Shown: piece by piece, positions 13,854-21,369 of the stretch | Layout of the letters: every line of letters begins with the position of its first letter | Position numbering within the stretch: position 1 is the first letter of the stretch | Assembly (NCBI GenBank): GCA_045614025.1 | Contig: JAZLCE010000026.1 | Coordinates: 1 to 24,214 of the forward strand | Length of the DNA: 24,214 nt | Origin: RGIG4140 sp045614025 | GTDB lineage: Bacteria; Pseudomonadota; Alphaproteobacteria; CAAHEQ01; UBA3637 | Direction: 5' to 3' | The notes under the pieces: generated by a model | What the model was told of the DNA's origin: nothing | Seen by the model: the letters and a program-made list of their open reading frames with translations, nothing else | The model's database searches: none | Made by a program: the position numbers and the translations under genes

Positions 13854-13908
13854 TTATATCCTTTCAAAAAGCAATATAACTTTGGTCTCTCTACTAAGAG
13901 ACAAGACC
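13854..13908 (-). promoter_or_regulatory. ROSE-like RNA thermometer in the rpoH leader
   Basis: On the minus strand TTATAT (13879-13874) pairs with ATATAA (13859-13854). Inside it, T13873 can pair with G13860, G13872 is bulged, and CTTT (13871-13868) pairs with AAAG (13864-13861) around loop TTG. This locks the Shine-Dalgarno AAAGGA against the element TTGCT, the arrangement that defines ROSE thermometers (UUGCU with a bulged G opposite AGGA). A further hairpin lies upstream (GGTCT/AGACC plus CTCT/AGAG, 13884-13908), and ROSE leaders also carry upstream hairpins. The stem is A-U-rich and would melt easily. No folding energy was computed. Confidence 0.6.
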
Positions 13909-13929
13909 CACCCTTTATGAGGTAAACTA

Positions 13930-13958
13930 ACTATAGCAAAAGAAAATGCCTCTGTCAA
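13930..13958 (-). promoter_or_regulatory. rpoH promoter
   Basis: On the minus strand a perfect TTGACA (13958-13953), 17 bases and TATAGT (13935-13930) form a near-consensus housekeeping promoter, with a start expected near 13923. Constitutive transcription fits control at the level of translation. Confidence 0.85.
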
Positions 13959-13992
13959 TAAAATTAAAACAAGATTAAAATGTTTTTTTAAC

Positions 13993-14082
13993 TTAATTAA
14001 AAATTGGTGAATTTTTCAACATGTAATACACGATAAAAAAAACAATAATTCCAGCCATTAAACATTTTTGCAGTGAAAACAT
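13993..14082 (-). CDS. small membrane protein, 29 residues (candidate)
   Basis: This short frame begins MFSLQKCLMAGIIVFF and ends with a basic/polar tail ending in PIFN, giving a single hydrophobic helix of about 17 residues. AGAGG stands at 14095-14091, a good distance from the ATG. A promoter TTGTTG-N16-TATACT lies at 14152-14125 on the same strand, giving a 36-base leader. The combination of promoter, ribosome site and hydrophobic helix makes a real small protein plausible. rpoH follows with its own promoter and no terminator between, so some co-transcription is possible. I recognise no family; KdpF is of similar size, but nothing else supports it. Confidence 0.5.
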   Translation of the reverse strand: MFSLQKCLMAGIIVFFIVYYMLKNSPIFN

Positions 14083-14124
14083 ATCCACACCTCTCAAACC
14101 AAATAATCAAAACAACTCTTTCCG

Positions 14125-14152
14125 AGTATAACATTTATTTGAAAATCAACAA
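14125..14152 (-). promoter_or_regulatory. promoter of the 29-codon ORF upstream of rpoH
   Basis: On the minus strand TTGTTG (14152-14147), 16 bases and TATACT (14130-14125), followed by the small ORF at 14082. It may also feed rpoH as a distal promoter. Confidence 0.6.
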
Positions 14153-14160
14153 TATTTTTC

Positions 14161-14189
14161 TTGAAAAAAAACAAAAAAAGAAGTATTTT
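14161..14189 (+). promoter_or_regulatory. map-radC promoter
   Basis: TTGAAA (14161-14166), 17 bases and TATTTT (14184-14189). The position supports translation of map from ATG 14224 rather than the in-frame TTG at 14161, which would be the -35 element itself. Confidence 0.5.
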
Positions 14190-14223
14190 ATATTTAAAAG
14201 TTTTTAAAAATGAAGAGTTTAGA

Positions 14224-15015
14224 ATGATTAAAAAAGTAACAGTTTATTCATTAAATGATTTTGAAGGTATGCGCAAAGCGGGTCGACTCGCAGCCGAAAC
14301 ATTGGATTATATTACTCCATTTGTAAAACCTGGAGTTTCAACAGGATATCTTGATAGTTTATTAGAAGCTTTTATGCGCGATCATGGTGGCATCCCTGCA
14401 TGTATTGGATATAATGGATATCCAAAAGCCAGTTGCATCTCACCAAATCATGTTGTTTGCCATGGAATTCCCTCTGATAAAAAAATTCTTCAAAATGGGG
14501 ATATTATTAACATTGATATCACTGTTATTGTTGATGGATGGTATGGTGACACATCTCGCATGTATTATGTTGGAAAACCATCTGTAAAAGCACGTAGACT
14601 TGTTGAAACAACATATGCAACAATGATGGCGGGAATTGAACAATGTTTACCTGGAAAAACAACTGGGGATATTGGTCACGCAATGCAAAAACTTGCTGCA
14701 AAAGAAAATTATTCGGTTGTTCTTGATTTTTGTGGCCATGGAATTGGGCGTGTATTTCATGATGCACCAAATATCTTAAATTATGGCACTCCAGGAACAG
14801 GAACCAAATTAGTTCCCGGCATGATATTTACTGTTGAACCAATGGTCAATATTGGCACCCACCAAACAACAATTCTTTCAGATGGCTGGACGGCTATAAC
14901 AAAAGATCGCTCTCTTTCTGCTCAATTTGAACATACTTTGGGAATCACAGAAACTGGTTTCGAAATTTTCACTTTATCCCCTAAAGGATTTTCTTTTCCA
15001 CCATATGAAGAGTAA
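14224..15015 (+). CDS. map: type I methionine aminopeptidase
   Basis: This enzyme removes the initiator methionine from nascent proteins after deformylation and uses two divalent metals. From ATG 14224 it has 263 residues, the normal type I length. All key residues are visible and offset by one from E. coli: His80, Asp98, Asp109, His172, Glu205 and Glu236, in the contexts IDITVIVDGWYGDTSRM (97-113), CGHGIG, TVEPM and QFEHT. There is no N-terminal extension such as a zinc finger. The longer frame from TTG 14161 is rejected because it overlaps the promoter. Two bases separate it from radC, as in other alphaproteobacteria where map and radC are neighbours. Confidence 0.96.
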   Translation: MIKKVTVYSLNDFEGMRKAGRLAAETLDYITPFVKPGVSTGYLDSLLEAFMRDHGGIPACIGYNGYPKASCISPNHVVCHGIPSDKKILQNGDIINIDITVIVDGWYGDTSRMYYVGKPSVKARRLVETTYATMMAGIEQCLPGKTTGDIGHAMQKLAAKENYSVVLDFCGHGIGRVFHDAPNILNYGTPGTGTKLVPGMIFTVEPMVNIGTHQTTILSDGWTAITKDRSLSAQFEHTLGITETGFEIFTLSPKGFSFPPYEE

Positions 15016-15017
15016 TA

Positions 15018-15731
15018 ATGAAGCAAAAACAAACATTACCAGAACCTTCACAGCCTGATTATATTGGCCACAGAAAACGCATTAAGGAACGTATTTTATC
15101 AAAAGGTGCTTCTTCTCTTACTGAAACCGATTTATTAGAAGCATTACTCACCTACTCTCTCCCTAGAAAAGATGTTAAGCCCTTGGCTAAAAATTTATTA
15201 AGACGATTTTCAAGTTTAAGAAACGTTTTAGCTGCAGATTCGGCTGAATTAATGGATACAAAAGGAATTAAAGAATCTAGTGTTGCTCTTTTTAAATTGG
15301 TTGAAGGAATTTGTTTTCAAATGTTATCTCCCTCAACAAAAAAAGTTGTATATTTAGATGAATGGCCACTCATTTTTGATTTTATCAGAATGCATTTATC
15401 TCACCTTCATGAAGAAGCGCTTCTTTGTTTATTTTTAACACCAACCAAAAGATTAATAAAATACGAGTTATTTACCGATGGCATGCCTTCAAGTGTGAAT
15501 ATCCCTATTCCAAAAATCATTGGCCGATGCGTCTCTTTAAAGGCCTCCTTCGTTATTTTGGCACACAACCATCCATCAGGTAATTTTTACCCTTCAAAAG
15601 AAGATATTGTTTCAAGTAAAATGCTTAAAGATCAGCTTTCAACTTTAAATGTTAAACTAATTGATCATTTTATTGTTGGAAACAATCAAATTTATTCTAT
15701 TTTTAATGCAAGCTTTGTTAAAGAATCTTAA
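15018..15731 (+). CDS. radC: RadC family protein (JAMM/MPN domain)
   Basis: RadC proteins combine an N-terminal UPF0758 helix-hairpin-helix region with a C-terminal JAMM metalloprotease-like domain. Their cellular role remains uncertain despite the historical link to DNA repair. The 237-residue protein has GHRKRIKERILSKGASSLTE in the N-terminal part. The metal motif is HNHPSG (183-188) followed by PSKED with Asp196; the JAMM glutamate is probably Glu132 or Glu133. It begins two bases after the map stop and is probably translated from the same transcript. It overlaps holA tail to tail by TTAA (15728-15731). Confidence 0.94.
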   Translation: MKQKQTLPEPSQPDYIGHRKRIKERILSKGASSLTETDLLEALLTYSLPRKDVKPLAKNLLRRFSSLRNVLAADSAELMDTKGIKESSVALFKLVEGICFQMLSPSTKKVVYLDEWPLIFDFIRMHLSHLHEEALLCLFLTPTKRLIKYELFTDGMPSSVNIPIPKIIGRCVSLKASFVILAHNHPSGNFYPSKEDIVSSKMLKDQLSTLNVKLIDHFIVGNNQIYSIFNASFVKES

Positions 15732-16756
15732 ATTCTTCTTATTTTTTTAGGAATTCCAGCAATCGTTGTAATCAATCGCTCAATGATTAATTCTGATGGC
15801 AATTCAGTTGTTTTTGTTTGCTTTTCTGCATCTAATAATAATTGAAGAACCTTAATTAAAAAATTCTTTTTCCATAAATAAATTTCGGTTGCCATCATAT
15901 CTTTTTGTTTAAACTGATTAGCTCTTAAAACCTTTTTCAATATCTCTTCTTTAGGCACACTGTTTTCAGATAAATCAACCGCCATTAATAACTTATTAAA
16001 ATGAGCAATCAAAATCCGAACAATTGTAACAGGTTGTTCCCCATTAACTAATAAATTCTTTAAAATTCGATCTGCTTCATTTTGCTTACCCAGAGCTGTT
16101 TGATGACATAAATCATCAAAGGTTGCACTTTGAGGTTTTGAAATAACAGCTTCAACATCTTGAATGGATATATTTTTTTTATCTCCAACATAAATTGATA
16201 ACTTTTCAATTTCAGATAATGTTGTGATTCTATTTTCTGTTAATCGTTCAGACAATAAATTTAAAATATCATTATCAACAACAAAACCTTTTTCTCTTAA
16301 TGCAGATGCAATTGATAAACGAATATCTTTTTCCTCATCATTATAGCAAGCAACTTCTAATGCATCTGGAGCATTTTCAGCTAAATTTCTTAACACAGAT
16401 GATTTTTGAAGCGCATCTGCGGTAATCAACAAAAAAGTATCAGACTGAATATAATTTAAATAATCTTCCACTGCAGAAGCAATTAAATTATCAGCTTCTT
16501 TTAACCAAATAAGTTTTCTGCCCCCTAAAAAAGAAATAGAATTTCCTTCATCTAATAAACAGGCAGGATTTTCTTTAATCTGTTGTTTTGTTATTTTAAT
16601 AAATGAAAATTCATCTTTTTGAGGCAAAATCATTTTTATGATTTTTTGGGCACAATCTTCCACAATTCCAAAATCAGCACCATGGATTAAAGCTATTTTA
16701 AATGTTGAACAGATTTGCTTTGATAATGCATCAATCTGAGAGGGTTTGGCTTTCAT
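15728..16756 (-). CDS. holA: DNA polymerase III subunit delta
   Basis: HolA is the clamp-loader subunit that opens the beta sliding clamp. The 342-residue protein has the usual low conservation but a recognisable layout. It has an N-terminal AAA-like domain with IALIHGADFGIVED near the start and FLGGRKLIWLKEAD (about 77-90). A middle helical lid follows, and a C-terminal collar domain includes GEQPVTIVRILIAHFNKL. The frame opens with TTG at 16759, but ATG 16756 is preferred: GAGG lies six bases upstream. Its start lies inside the end of lptE (26-base overlap), the conserved alphaproteobacterial lptE-holA order, so the two are translationally coupled. Confidence 0.93.
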   Translation of the reverse strand: MKAKPSQIDALSKQICSTFKIALIHGADFGIVEDCAQKIIKMILPQKDEFSFIKITKQQIKENPACLLDEGNSISFLGGRKLIWLKEADNLIASAVEDYLNYIQSDTFLLITADALQKSSVLRNLAENAPDALEVACYNDEEKDIRLSIASALREKGFVVDNDILNLLSERLTENRITTLSEIEKLSIYVGDKKNISIQDVEAVISKPQSATFDDLCHQTALGKQNEADRILKNLLVNGEQPVTIVRILIAHFNKLLMAVDLSENSVPKEEILKKVLRANQFKQKDMMATEIYLWKKNFLIKVLQLLLDAEKQTKTTELPSELIIERLITTIAGIPKKIRRI

Positions 16757-17255
16757 CAAAAACCTCTTCTTGCTTAAAATAAGCGGCTACTCGAGTTGAA
16801 ATATTTGTTACAAGAATTTGAACTAAATCTTCAATCTGTCTTTTTTCTGCTTGATAGGTTGTATATGGCTCATAAAAAACGTTAAAAGCGCCAATTGCAG
16901 TTGTTGAAGATTTTAACAATTCTTTTTTTGTTTCTTTATCAATCAACTGAAACGAAGCTGAAAGAGAAACTTTTTTTCGGCTTGCGAAATTATCCCCTTG
17001 AATACTTTGGCTTGATAGATGCGGATTTTTCATTTGAACTTTTAAAATATATTTTTTAGGCCCACGAACTTTTTTAGGATTCAATTTATTATCTAACCCT
17101 TGTTTTAAAACATACCCATTATAATCTTGGATAGGAGCTACCTCAATTTGCTCTGTTTCTAATAATCCTGTTTTTTCATCAGTTACATAGAGCGGAGAAA
17201 AACCACAACTTGCTAACAGAAAAAAAGAACCAATGAGAATTTTTTTTAAAAACAT
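16731..17255 (-). CDS. lptE: LPS-assembly lipoprotein LptE
   Basis: LptE plugs the LptD barrel and helps insert lipopolysaccharide into the outer membrane. The 174-residue protein has a lipoprotein signal with lipobox LASC and Cys17, followed by the diagnostic GFSPLY. The mature part is about 157 residues, typical for alphaproteobacteria. GAGG lies about six bases before the ATG. leuS, the common upstream neighbour, is absent here; miaA is divergent instead, across a 118-base gap. The presence of LptE implies an LPS-bearing outer membrane, which argues against the Anaplasmataceae. Confidence 0.9.
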   Translation of the reverse strand: MFLKKILIGSFFLLASCGFSPLYVTDEKTGLLETEQIEVAPIQDYNGYVLKQGLDNKLNPKKVRGPKKYILKVQMKNPHLSSQSIQGDNFASRKKVSLSASFQLIDKETKKELLKSSTTAIGAFNVFYEPYTTYQAEKRQIEDLVQILVTNISTRVAAYFKQEEVFDESQTLSD

Positions 17256-17296
17256 ATTGCCTCATATTCATAAATAGGCCTAACACGCCTTTTTAT

Positions 17297-17325
17297 TTGA
17301 TTTTTTAGTTAAAATATTATATACT
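17297..17325 (+). promoter_or_regulatory. miaA promoter
   Basis: TTGATT (17297-17302), 17 bases and TATACT (17320-17325). The expected start near 17332 gives a leader of about 42 bases. No clear lptE promoter was seen on the other strand of this divergent gap, although several AT-rich -10-like hexamers occur there. Confidence 0.75.
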
Positions 17326-17373
17326 TATATTATATTTTTTTATTTCAAAAAACAAGGAAAATTTATAAATCGC

Positions 17374-18225
17374 ATGCAAAAAACAATTCCTGTTATTGTT
17401 GGTCCAACAGCCAGCGGAAAATCCATGTTCTCATTGAAAGTTGCTGAACGCATTGATGGTGAAATTATTAATGCCGATTCTTTACAAGTTTATAAAGACC
17501 TTCAAATACTATCTGCACGCCCTTCTAAAATAGATCAAAATGGAATTTCCCATCACTTATATGGATATATGTCTGCTTATGAAACATGCTCTGTTATGGG
17601 ATGGTTAAATGACGTTAAAAATATCATAAACGAAATTAAAAACCCCATTTTTATTGGTGGCACAGGGCTTTATATCAAAGCGCTCACAGAGGGGATTTCT
17701 CCTATGCCTGATATTCCTGAAGAGATCCGAGAAACAGTTAGAAATATGGATATTGAAGAGGTTAAATCCAAAGTTAAAGAATCATTGGCTACAGACCCTC
17801 AAAGATTAAGACGCGCACTTGAGATTGAGTTATCCACAGGAAAGCCATTTTCTTATTTTCAAAGTTTAGAAAAAATTAAAATAATTGATAAAGAATTTAA
17901 AATTTTCTTTTTAAATCCTCCCAGAAAACTTCTTTATGAAAGATGCGATAATCGATTTATTCAAATGTTAACTCAAGGCGCAATAGAAGAAGTTAAACAT
18001 CTTATTGAAATTCAAGCAACTGGTGGTGTTACAAAAGCTATTGGAGTTAAACAAATAACAAAATGGATAAATGGTGAAATTTCAAACAAAGAAATGATTG
18101 AAGAAGCCTGCAAAGAAACAAGGCATTATGCTAAACGACAAATCACATGGTTTAAAAATCAATTTAATAATAAAATAACCTTTACTCCAGAACAAATAGA
18201 TGATGTGTTAAAAAACCATTTTTAG
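17374..18225 (+). CDS. miaA: tRNA dimethylallyltransferase MiaA
   Basis: MiaA adds a dimethylallyl group to N6 of A37 in tRNAs that read codons starting with U, the first step toward ms2i6A. The 283-residue protein has the P-loop GPTASGKS (10-17), the catalytic region NADSLQVYKDL (33-43, with Asp35), IGGTGLYIKAL (94-104) and the RLRRALEI segment (144-151). The part between about 120 and 145 is shorter than in many homologues. AAGGAA lies 16 bases before the ATG, an unusually long distance, yet no better in-frame start exists. A strong promoter precedes it. DnaA-box-like TTATCCACA lies within the gene at 17830-17838. Confidence 0.95.
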   Translation: MQKTIPVIVGPTASGKSMFSLKVAERIDGEIINADSLQVYKDLQILSARPSKIDQNGISHHLYGYMSAYETCSVMGWLNDVKNIINEIKNPIFIGGTGLYIKALTEGISPMPDIPEEIRETVRNMDIEEVKSKVKESLATDPQRLRRALEIELSTGKPFSYFQSLEKIKIIDKEFKIFFLNPPRKLLYERCDNRFIQMLTQGAIEEVKHLIEIQATGGVTKAIGVKQITKWINGEISNKEMIEEACKETRHYAKRQITWFKNQFNNKITFTPEQIDDVLKNHF

Positions 18226-18241
18226 CAAAAAGATTAACCTC

Positions 18242-18270
18242 TTGATTTGAAAAATAAAGAATGTTATACT
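18242..18270 (+). promoter_or_regulatory. promoter of the coiled-coil membrane protein gene
   Basis: TTGATT (18242-18247), 17 bases and TATACT (18265-18270). The leader would be about 28 bases and includes the ribosome site AAGGAG (18294-18299). Confidence 0.75.
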
Positions 18271-18304
18271 TTTTTTAAATCCGTTTCAAAGCAAGGAGTT
18301 TGTT

Positions 18305-19930
18305 ATGTATACACCAAACAATAATGTATCACAATCTGATGAAATAAATCTTTCAATTGAACAACCAGAAAAACAAATATGGTGGGAAAAAAAGGGATTT
18401 ATCGCAGCAAGTATTTTTTCTGTTATCTGGCTTGCCGTTATTTGTGATTTTTTATTTTCATCTGGTTGGTGGAATGAAAGACACACACTTTCTCCAGCTG
18501 AATTTATTGGAGGAATTTCTGGATTATTTTTTCCAATTTTAATTTCTTTTATGGTTAGTTCTTATTTTGATAGAACAAATCAAATATCATATGAAGCCCA
18601 AACAATTCGATCTTATTTAAATGAATTAATCTATCCAACAAATAGTAATGCTGTTTATACAAAAAGCTTAACTGGGGCCCTTAAAGAACAAATAAAAGAA
18701 TTTAGAAAAATTCACCAAGATGTTTTAAATTTAACAAAAAATTTAAATCAAGAAATTCTTTCTTGGATTGATGGATTAAAAAATTCATCTCAACAATTAG
18801 ATGAAAAAACAAAAAGTAGTCTTAAAGCTCTTTCAAAAAGCGTTAATGATTTAAATAAATATTCATTAGAGGCTGGCTCAAAAGTTATGCAAAGTTCTGA
18901 TATATTTAGCGAAAAAACCATTTTATTACAAAACACTATTAAAGAAATCACTCAATCATTCAACCCATTGCTTTCTGACTTAAATAAATACGGAAGTGAA
19001 ATCAAAAAAATTGAAGACATCTTTAAACACTCAGATGAAAAATCAAAAACTGTTTTAGAGAACACTCAAAAATCAGCTAGTGAAATTGGATTGAAAATCA
19101 AAGAAATTGAAAATGTTATTAAAACATATAATGAGCAAGCTGAAAAACATGATTTTATTTTAAAAAACAGACTAGAACAAACTCAATCCATTTTAAATTT
19201 GCAAACAAAAGCTTTTGAACAAACAAATTCATTAACCAAAAATCAAAACACTTTTGTTGAAGAAATAAAAAAATATTTATCAGATCAAGAAAATGTATTG
19301 AATCAATCTGAAAATACTTTAAAAACACATCAAAAAAATCTTGAAAAGACATTCATCAAAACAAATGAACAAGTTAAAAATATTGAAGAAACTATTCATA
19401 AAAATTATGATATTGTTTTGAAAAAATCTGAAGAAGCTCTTTTAAAAGTAAAAACGCTAAATGATGAAATAAAGGAAACAAAAAGTCTTTCTAAAAACAT
19501 TCAAGCCCCTTCAGAAACAATAGTTGAACCAACAACCAATCAAACAGTTAAAGCACCTGTTGACTTTCTTCAAAACGCCTCTGTTATTTTGGATAAATTA
19601 CAAACTTTTTCTATTGATATGGCTCATATCTTCACCCCAAAAGCAGAAGATATGTTATGGAAAAAATATTATGACGGTGACAAAGCTGTTTTTATGAGAT
19701 ATATCACCAGAATGATTAATGAAACTCAACATAAGCAGATTAAAGATTTATATCTTAATAATGAAGAATTTAATCAAGCTATTACAAGATATATGACAGA
19801 ATTTGAAGATATGACCAAAATGGTTCAAAATGAAGATGAAAACAAACTTTTAATGAGCATTTTAATTGGATCAGATATTGGTCGTCTATATATGGTTTTA
19901 GCTGATGTTTTAAGAAGGGATAATCATTAA
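18305..19930 (+). CDS. membrane-anchored long coiled-coil protein, alphaproteobacterial type
   Basis: The 541-residue protein has two closely spaced transmembrane helices (about 32-51 and 67-87). A long stretch of about 300 residues rich in Lys, Glu, Asn, Gln, Ile and Leu follows, with heptad-like spacing, so it should form an extended coiled coil. A compact C-terminal domain of about 120 residues begins near ASVILDKLQ and includes EDMLWKKYYDGDKAVFMRYI. This C-terminal pattern (W-x-x-Y-x-x-G-x-x-x-F) seems familiar to me from uncharacterised alphaproteobacterial proteins. The topology, two N-terminal helices then coiled coil, resembles the polarity factor TipN of Caulobacter, but I cannot establish homology. 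AAGGAG precedes the ATG. It lies downstream of miaA with its own promoter and overlaps the kinase gene tail to tail by TTAA. Confidence 0.75.
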   Translation: MYTPNNNVSQSDEINLSIEQPEKQIWWEKKGFIAASIFSVIWLAVICDFLFSSGWWNERHTLSPAEFIGGISGLFFPILISFMVSSYFDRTNQISYEAQTIRSYLNELIYPTNSNAVYTKSLTGALKEQIKEFRKIHQDVLNLTKNLNQEILSWIDGLKNSSQQLDEKTKSSLKALSKSVNDLNKYSLEAGSKVMQSSDIFSEKTILLQNTIKEITQSFNPLLSDLNKYGSEIKKIEDIFKHSDEKSKTVLENTQKSASEIGLKIKEIENVIKTYNEQAEKHDFILKNRLEQTQSILNLQTKAFEQTNSLTKNQNTFVEEIKKYLSDQENVLNQSENTLKTHQKNLEKTFIKTNEQVKNIEETIHKNYDIVLKKSEEALLKVKTLNDEIKETKSLSKNIQAPSETIVEPTTNQTVKAPVDFLQNASVILDKLQTFSIDMAHIFTPKAEDMLWKKYYDGDKAVFMRYITRMINETQHKQIKDLYLNNEEFNQAITRYMTEFEDMTKMVQNEDENKLLMSILIGSDIGRLYMVLADVLRRDNH

Positions 19931-21327
19931 AAATCTATTGGTAGATAAACATTAAAGCTCGTTCCTTTTTTCAAAGAACTTTGAACAGTGATTAAACCAT
20001 CATGGGCATTCACAATTTGTTGTGCAATACCAAGTCCTAAACCGGTTCCTTCAACTCCCCTACTTTTAAAGTTATCCACACGATAAAACCGCTCAAAGAG
20101 CCTTGTAATATTTTGAGGAGCAATTGGGTTACCCATATTGTGAACACTAATTAAAACCACTTGTCTTATGTCACTAAAATACTTATCTGATTTACGTGGA
20201 AAACCCGCCTTCAATTCAGCTTTAACAGTGATAACAGAATTATCTTCTCCATATTTAATTGCATTATCAATTAAATTTTGAAAAACATGAATTAAATCCG
20301 TTTTATTTCCAATAAGTCTTGGAATATCGTGAACAAGTTTTAACTCTATTTTTTTAGAACGCGCTGAAGCTTTTAATTCTAAAGAATCAATCACACTTTG
20401 CAATAAATCCCATATTAAAATAACATCTTTTTGATTATTTCGCTCTGTCATTTGCAATTTTGAAAGCATCAACAAATCTTGCACAAGATTTGTCATTCTT
20501 TCTGTTTGTTCAGCCATCAAGTTCAAAAACTTTTCACGAGCAGATTCATCATCCTTTGCAGCCCCTTGCAAAGTTTCAATAAATCCAGATAAAACAGATA
20601 GAGGTGTTTTTAATTCATGGCTTGCATTTGCAAAAAAATCCGCTTGTTGCTGTTTAAATAATTTCAACTGAGTGATATCATGCATAACCATCACCACAAC
20701 ACCACCATTTCTAGCAGGAGCAGGCAACTTTTCAAGACGAACTTGAAAGGAATAAAATCCATCATCTTCAAAATCCCATTCAAACCATTCTTGTTTACTT
20801 TTATCATTAATTAACTGTTCAAATGTTGAAATAAAATTCGATTCTTTAAAAAAAGAACGCATTGGTTGATGCAAAATTTCATCTCCAAAGAAATTTCGAC
20901 CCATTTTATTTGCAAAAACAATATTTTCATTTTCATTAATCAAAAAAAGAGGATGGGGCAAATTTTCTAAAATTCTATCTGCTGAAATTGTTTGATTTGA
21001 CCAACGATGTTTAACCGATAAAAAAGCATCAGCTAAACGAAAAGATCCAAAAATACCTTTATGAACATGAGGCAAATCCACATCTCTACCTTGAGATAAG
21101 TCTTTTAAATAATTAATAAATTGCTCTTGTTCATGGAAAACATAAATTGTCCAAAAAACAGAAAGAATAAAAAATGAAATAAAAAAATAAAAAGCTGTTA
21201 ATAAACTCACATTTCCTAAAAAAATTAAAAAAACTAATGCAACAACAGCCGGCAAATTTAAAACAAGAATGCGGGCAATAAATCTAAAAAAATAAAATGG
21301 TGTTTTTTTAACTTTTCTTTTTATCAT
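19927..21327 (-). CDS. phoR: PhoR-like sensor histidine kinase
   Basis: This sensor kinase most resembles PhoR, which with PhoB controls the phosphate-starvation response. From ATG 21327 it has 466 residues: two membrane helices (about 18-38 and 42-63), a linker, a PAS domain (about 115-220), the HisKA dimerisation helix with HELKTP and phospho-acceptor His237, and the ATPase domain. There the N box is NLIDNAIKYG (351-360), G1 reads HNMGNPI (396-402) and G2 GTGLGLGI (427-434). The G1 box has Asn397 and Pro401 instead of the common DxGxG, a variation also seen in other active kinases. The frame reaches back to TTG 21351, but a TATACT promoter element overlaps that stretch. Neither phoB nor pst/phoU is in the window, so the substrate name is provisional. 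Confidence 0.8.
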   Translation of the reverse strand: MIKRKVKKTPFYFFRFIARILVLNLPAVVALVFLIFLGNVSLLTAFYFFISFFILSVFWTIYVFHEQEQFINYLKDLSQGRDVDLPHVHKGIFGSFRLADAFLSVKHRWSNQTISADRILENLPHPLFLINENENIVFANKMGRNFFGDEILHQPMRSFFKESNFISTFEQLINDKSKQEWFEWDFEDDGFYSFQVRLEKLPAPARNGGVVVMVMHDITQLKLFKQQQADFFANASHELKTPLSVLSGFIETLQGAAKDDESAREKFLNLMAEQTERMTNLVQDLLMLSKLQMTERNNQKDVILIWDLLQSVIDSLELKASARSKKIELKLVHDIPRLIGNKTDLIHVFQNLIDNAIKYGEDNSVITVKAELKAGFPRKSDKYFSDIRQVVLISVHNMGNPIAPQNITRLFERFYRVDNFKSRGVEGTGLGLGIAQQIVNAHDGLITVQSSLKKGTSFNVYLPIDF

Positions 21328-21333
21328 TCCTAC

Positions 21334-21341
21334 AGTATAAT
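21334..21341. promoter_or_regulatory. overlapping divergent -10 elements for phoR and mutS
   Basis: On the minus strand TATACT (21339-21334) lies seven bases before the phoR ATG at 21327. On the plus strand TATAAT (21336-21341) lies 28 bases before the mutS ATG. The two -10 boxes share four bases, so polymerase could occupy only one at a time. Neither has a good -35. Confidence 0.5.
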
Positions 21342-21369
21342 AGAAAACCAAAGAAAAGGAAAGAATAAA

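Noticed and set aside
14161..14223. Longer N-terminus of methionine aminopeptidase from TTG 14161
   Set aside because: It coincides with the -35 of a promoter, and the family length fits ATG 14224.
19927..21327. PhoR-like kinase inactive because G1 reads NxGxP instead of DxGxG
   Set aside because: Asn in this position occurs in other active histidine kinases, and the H, N and G2 motifs are intact.
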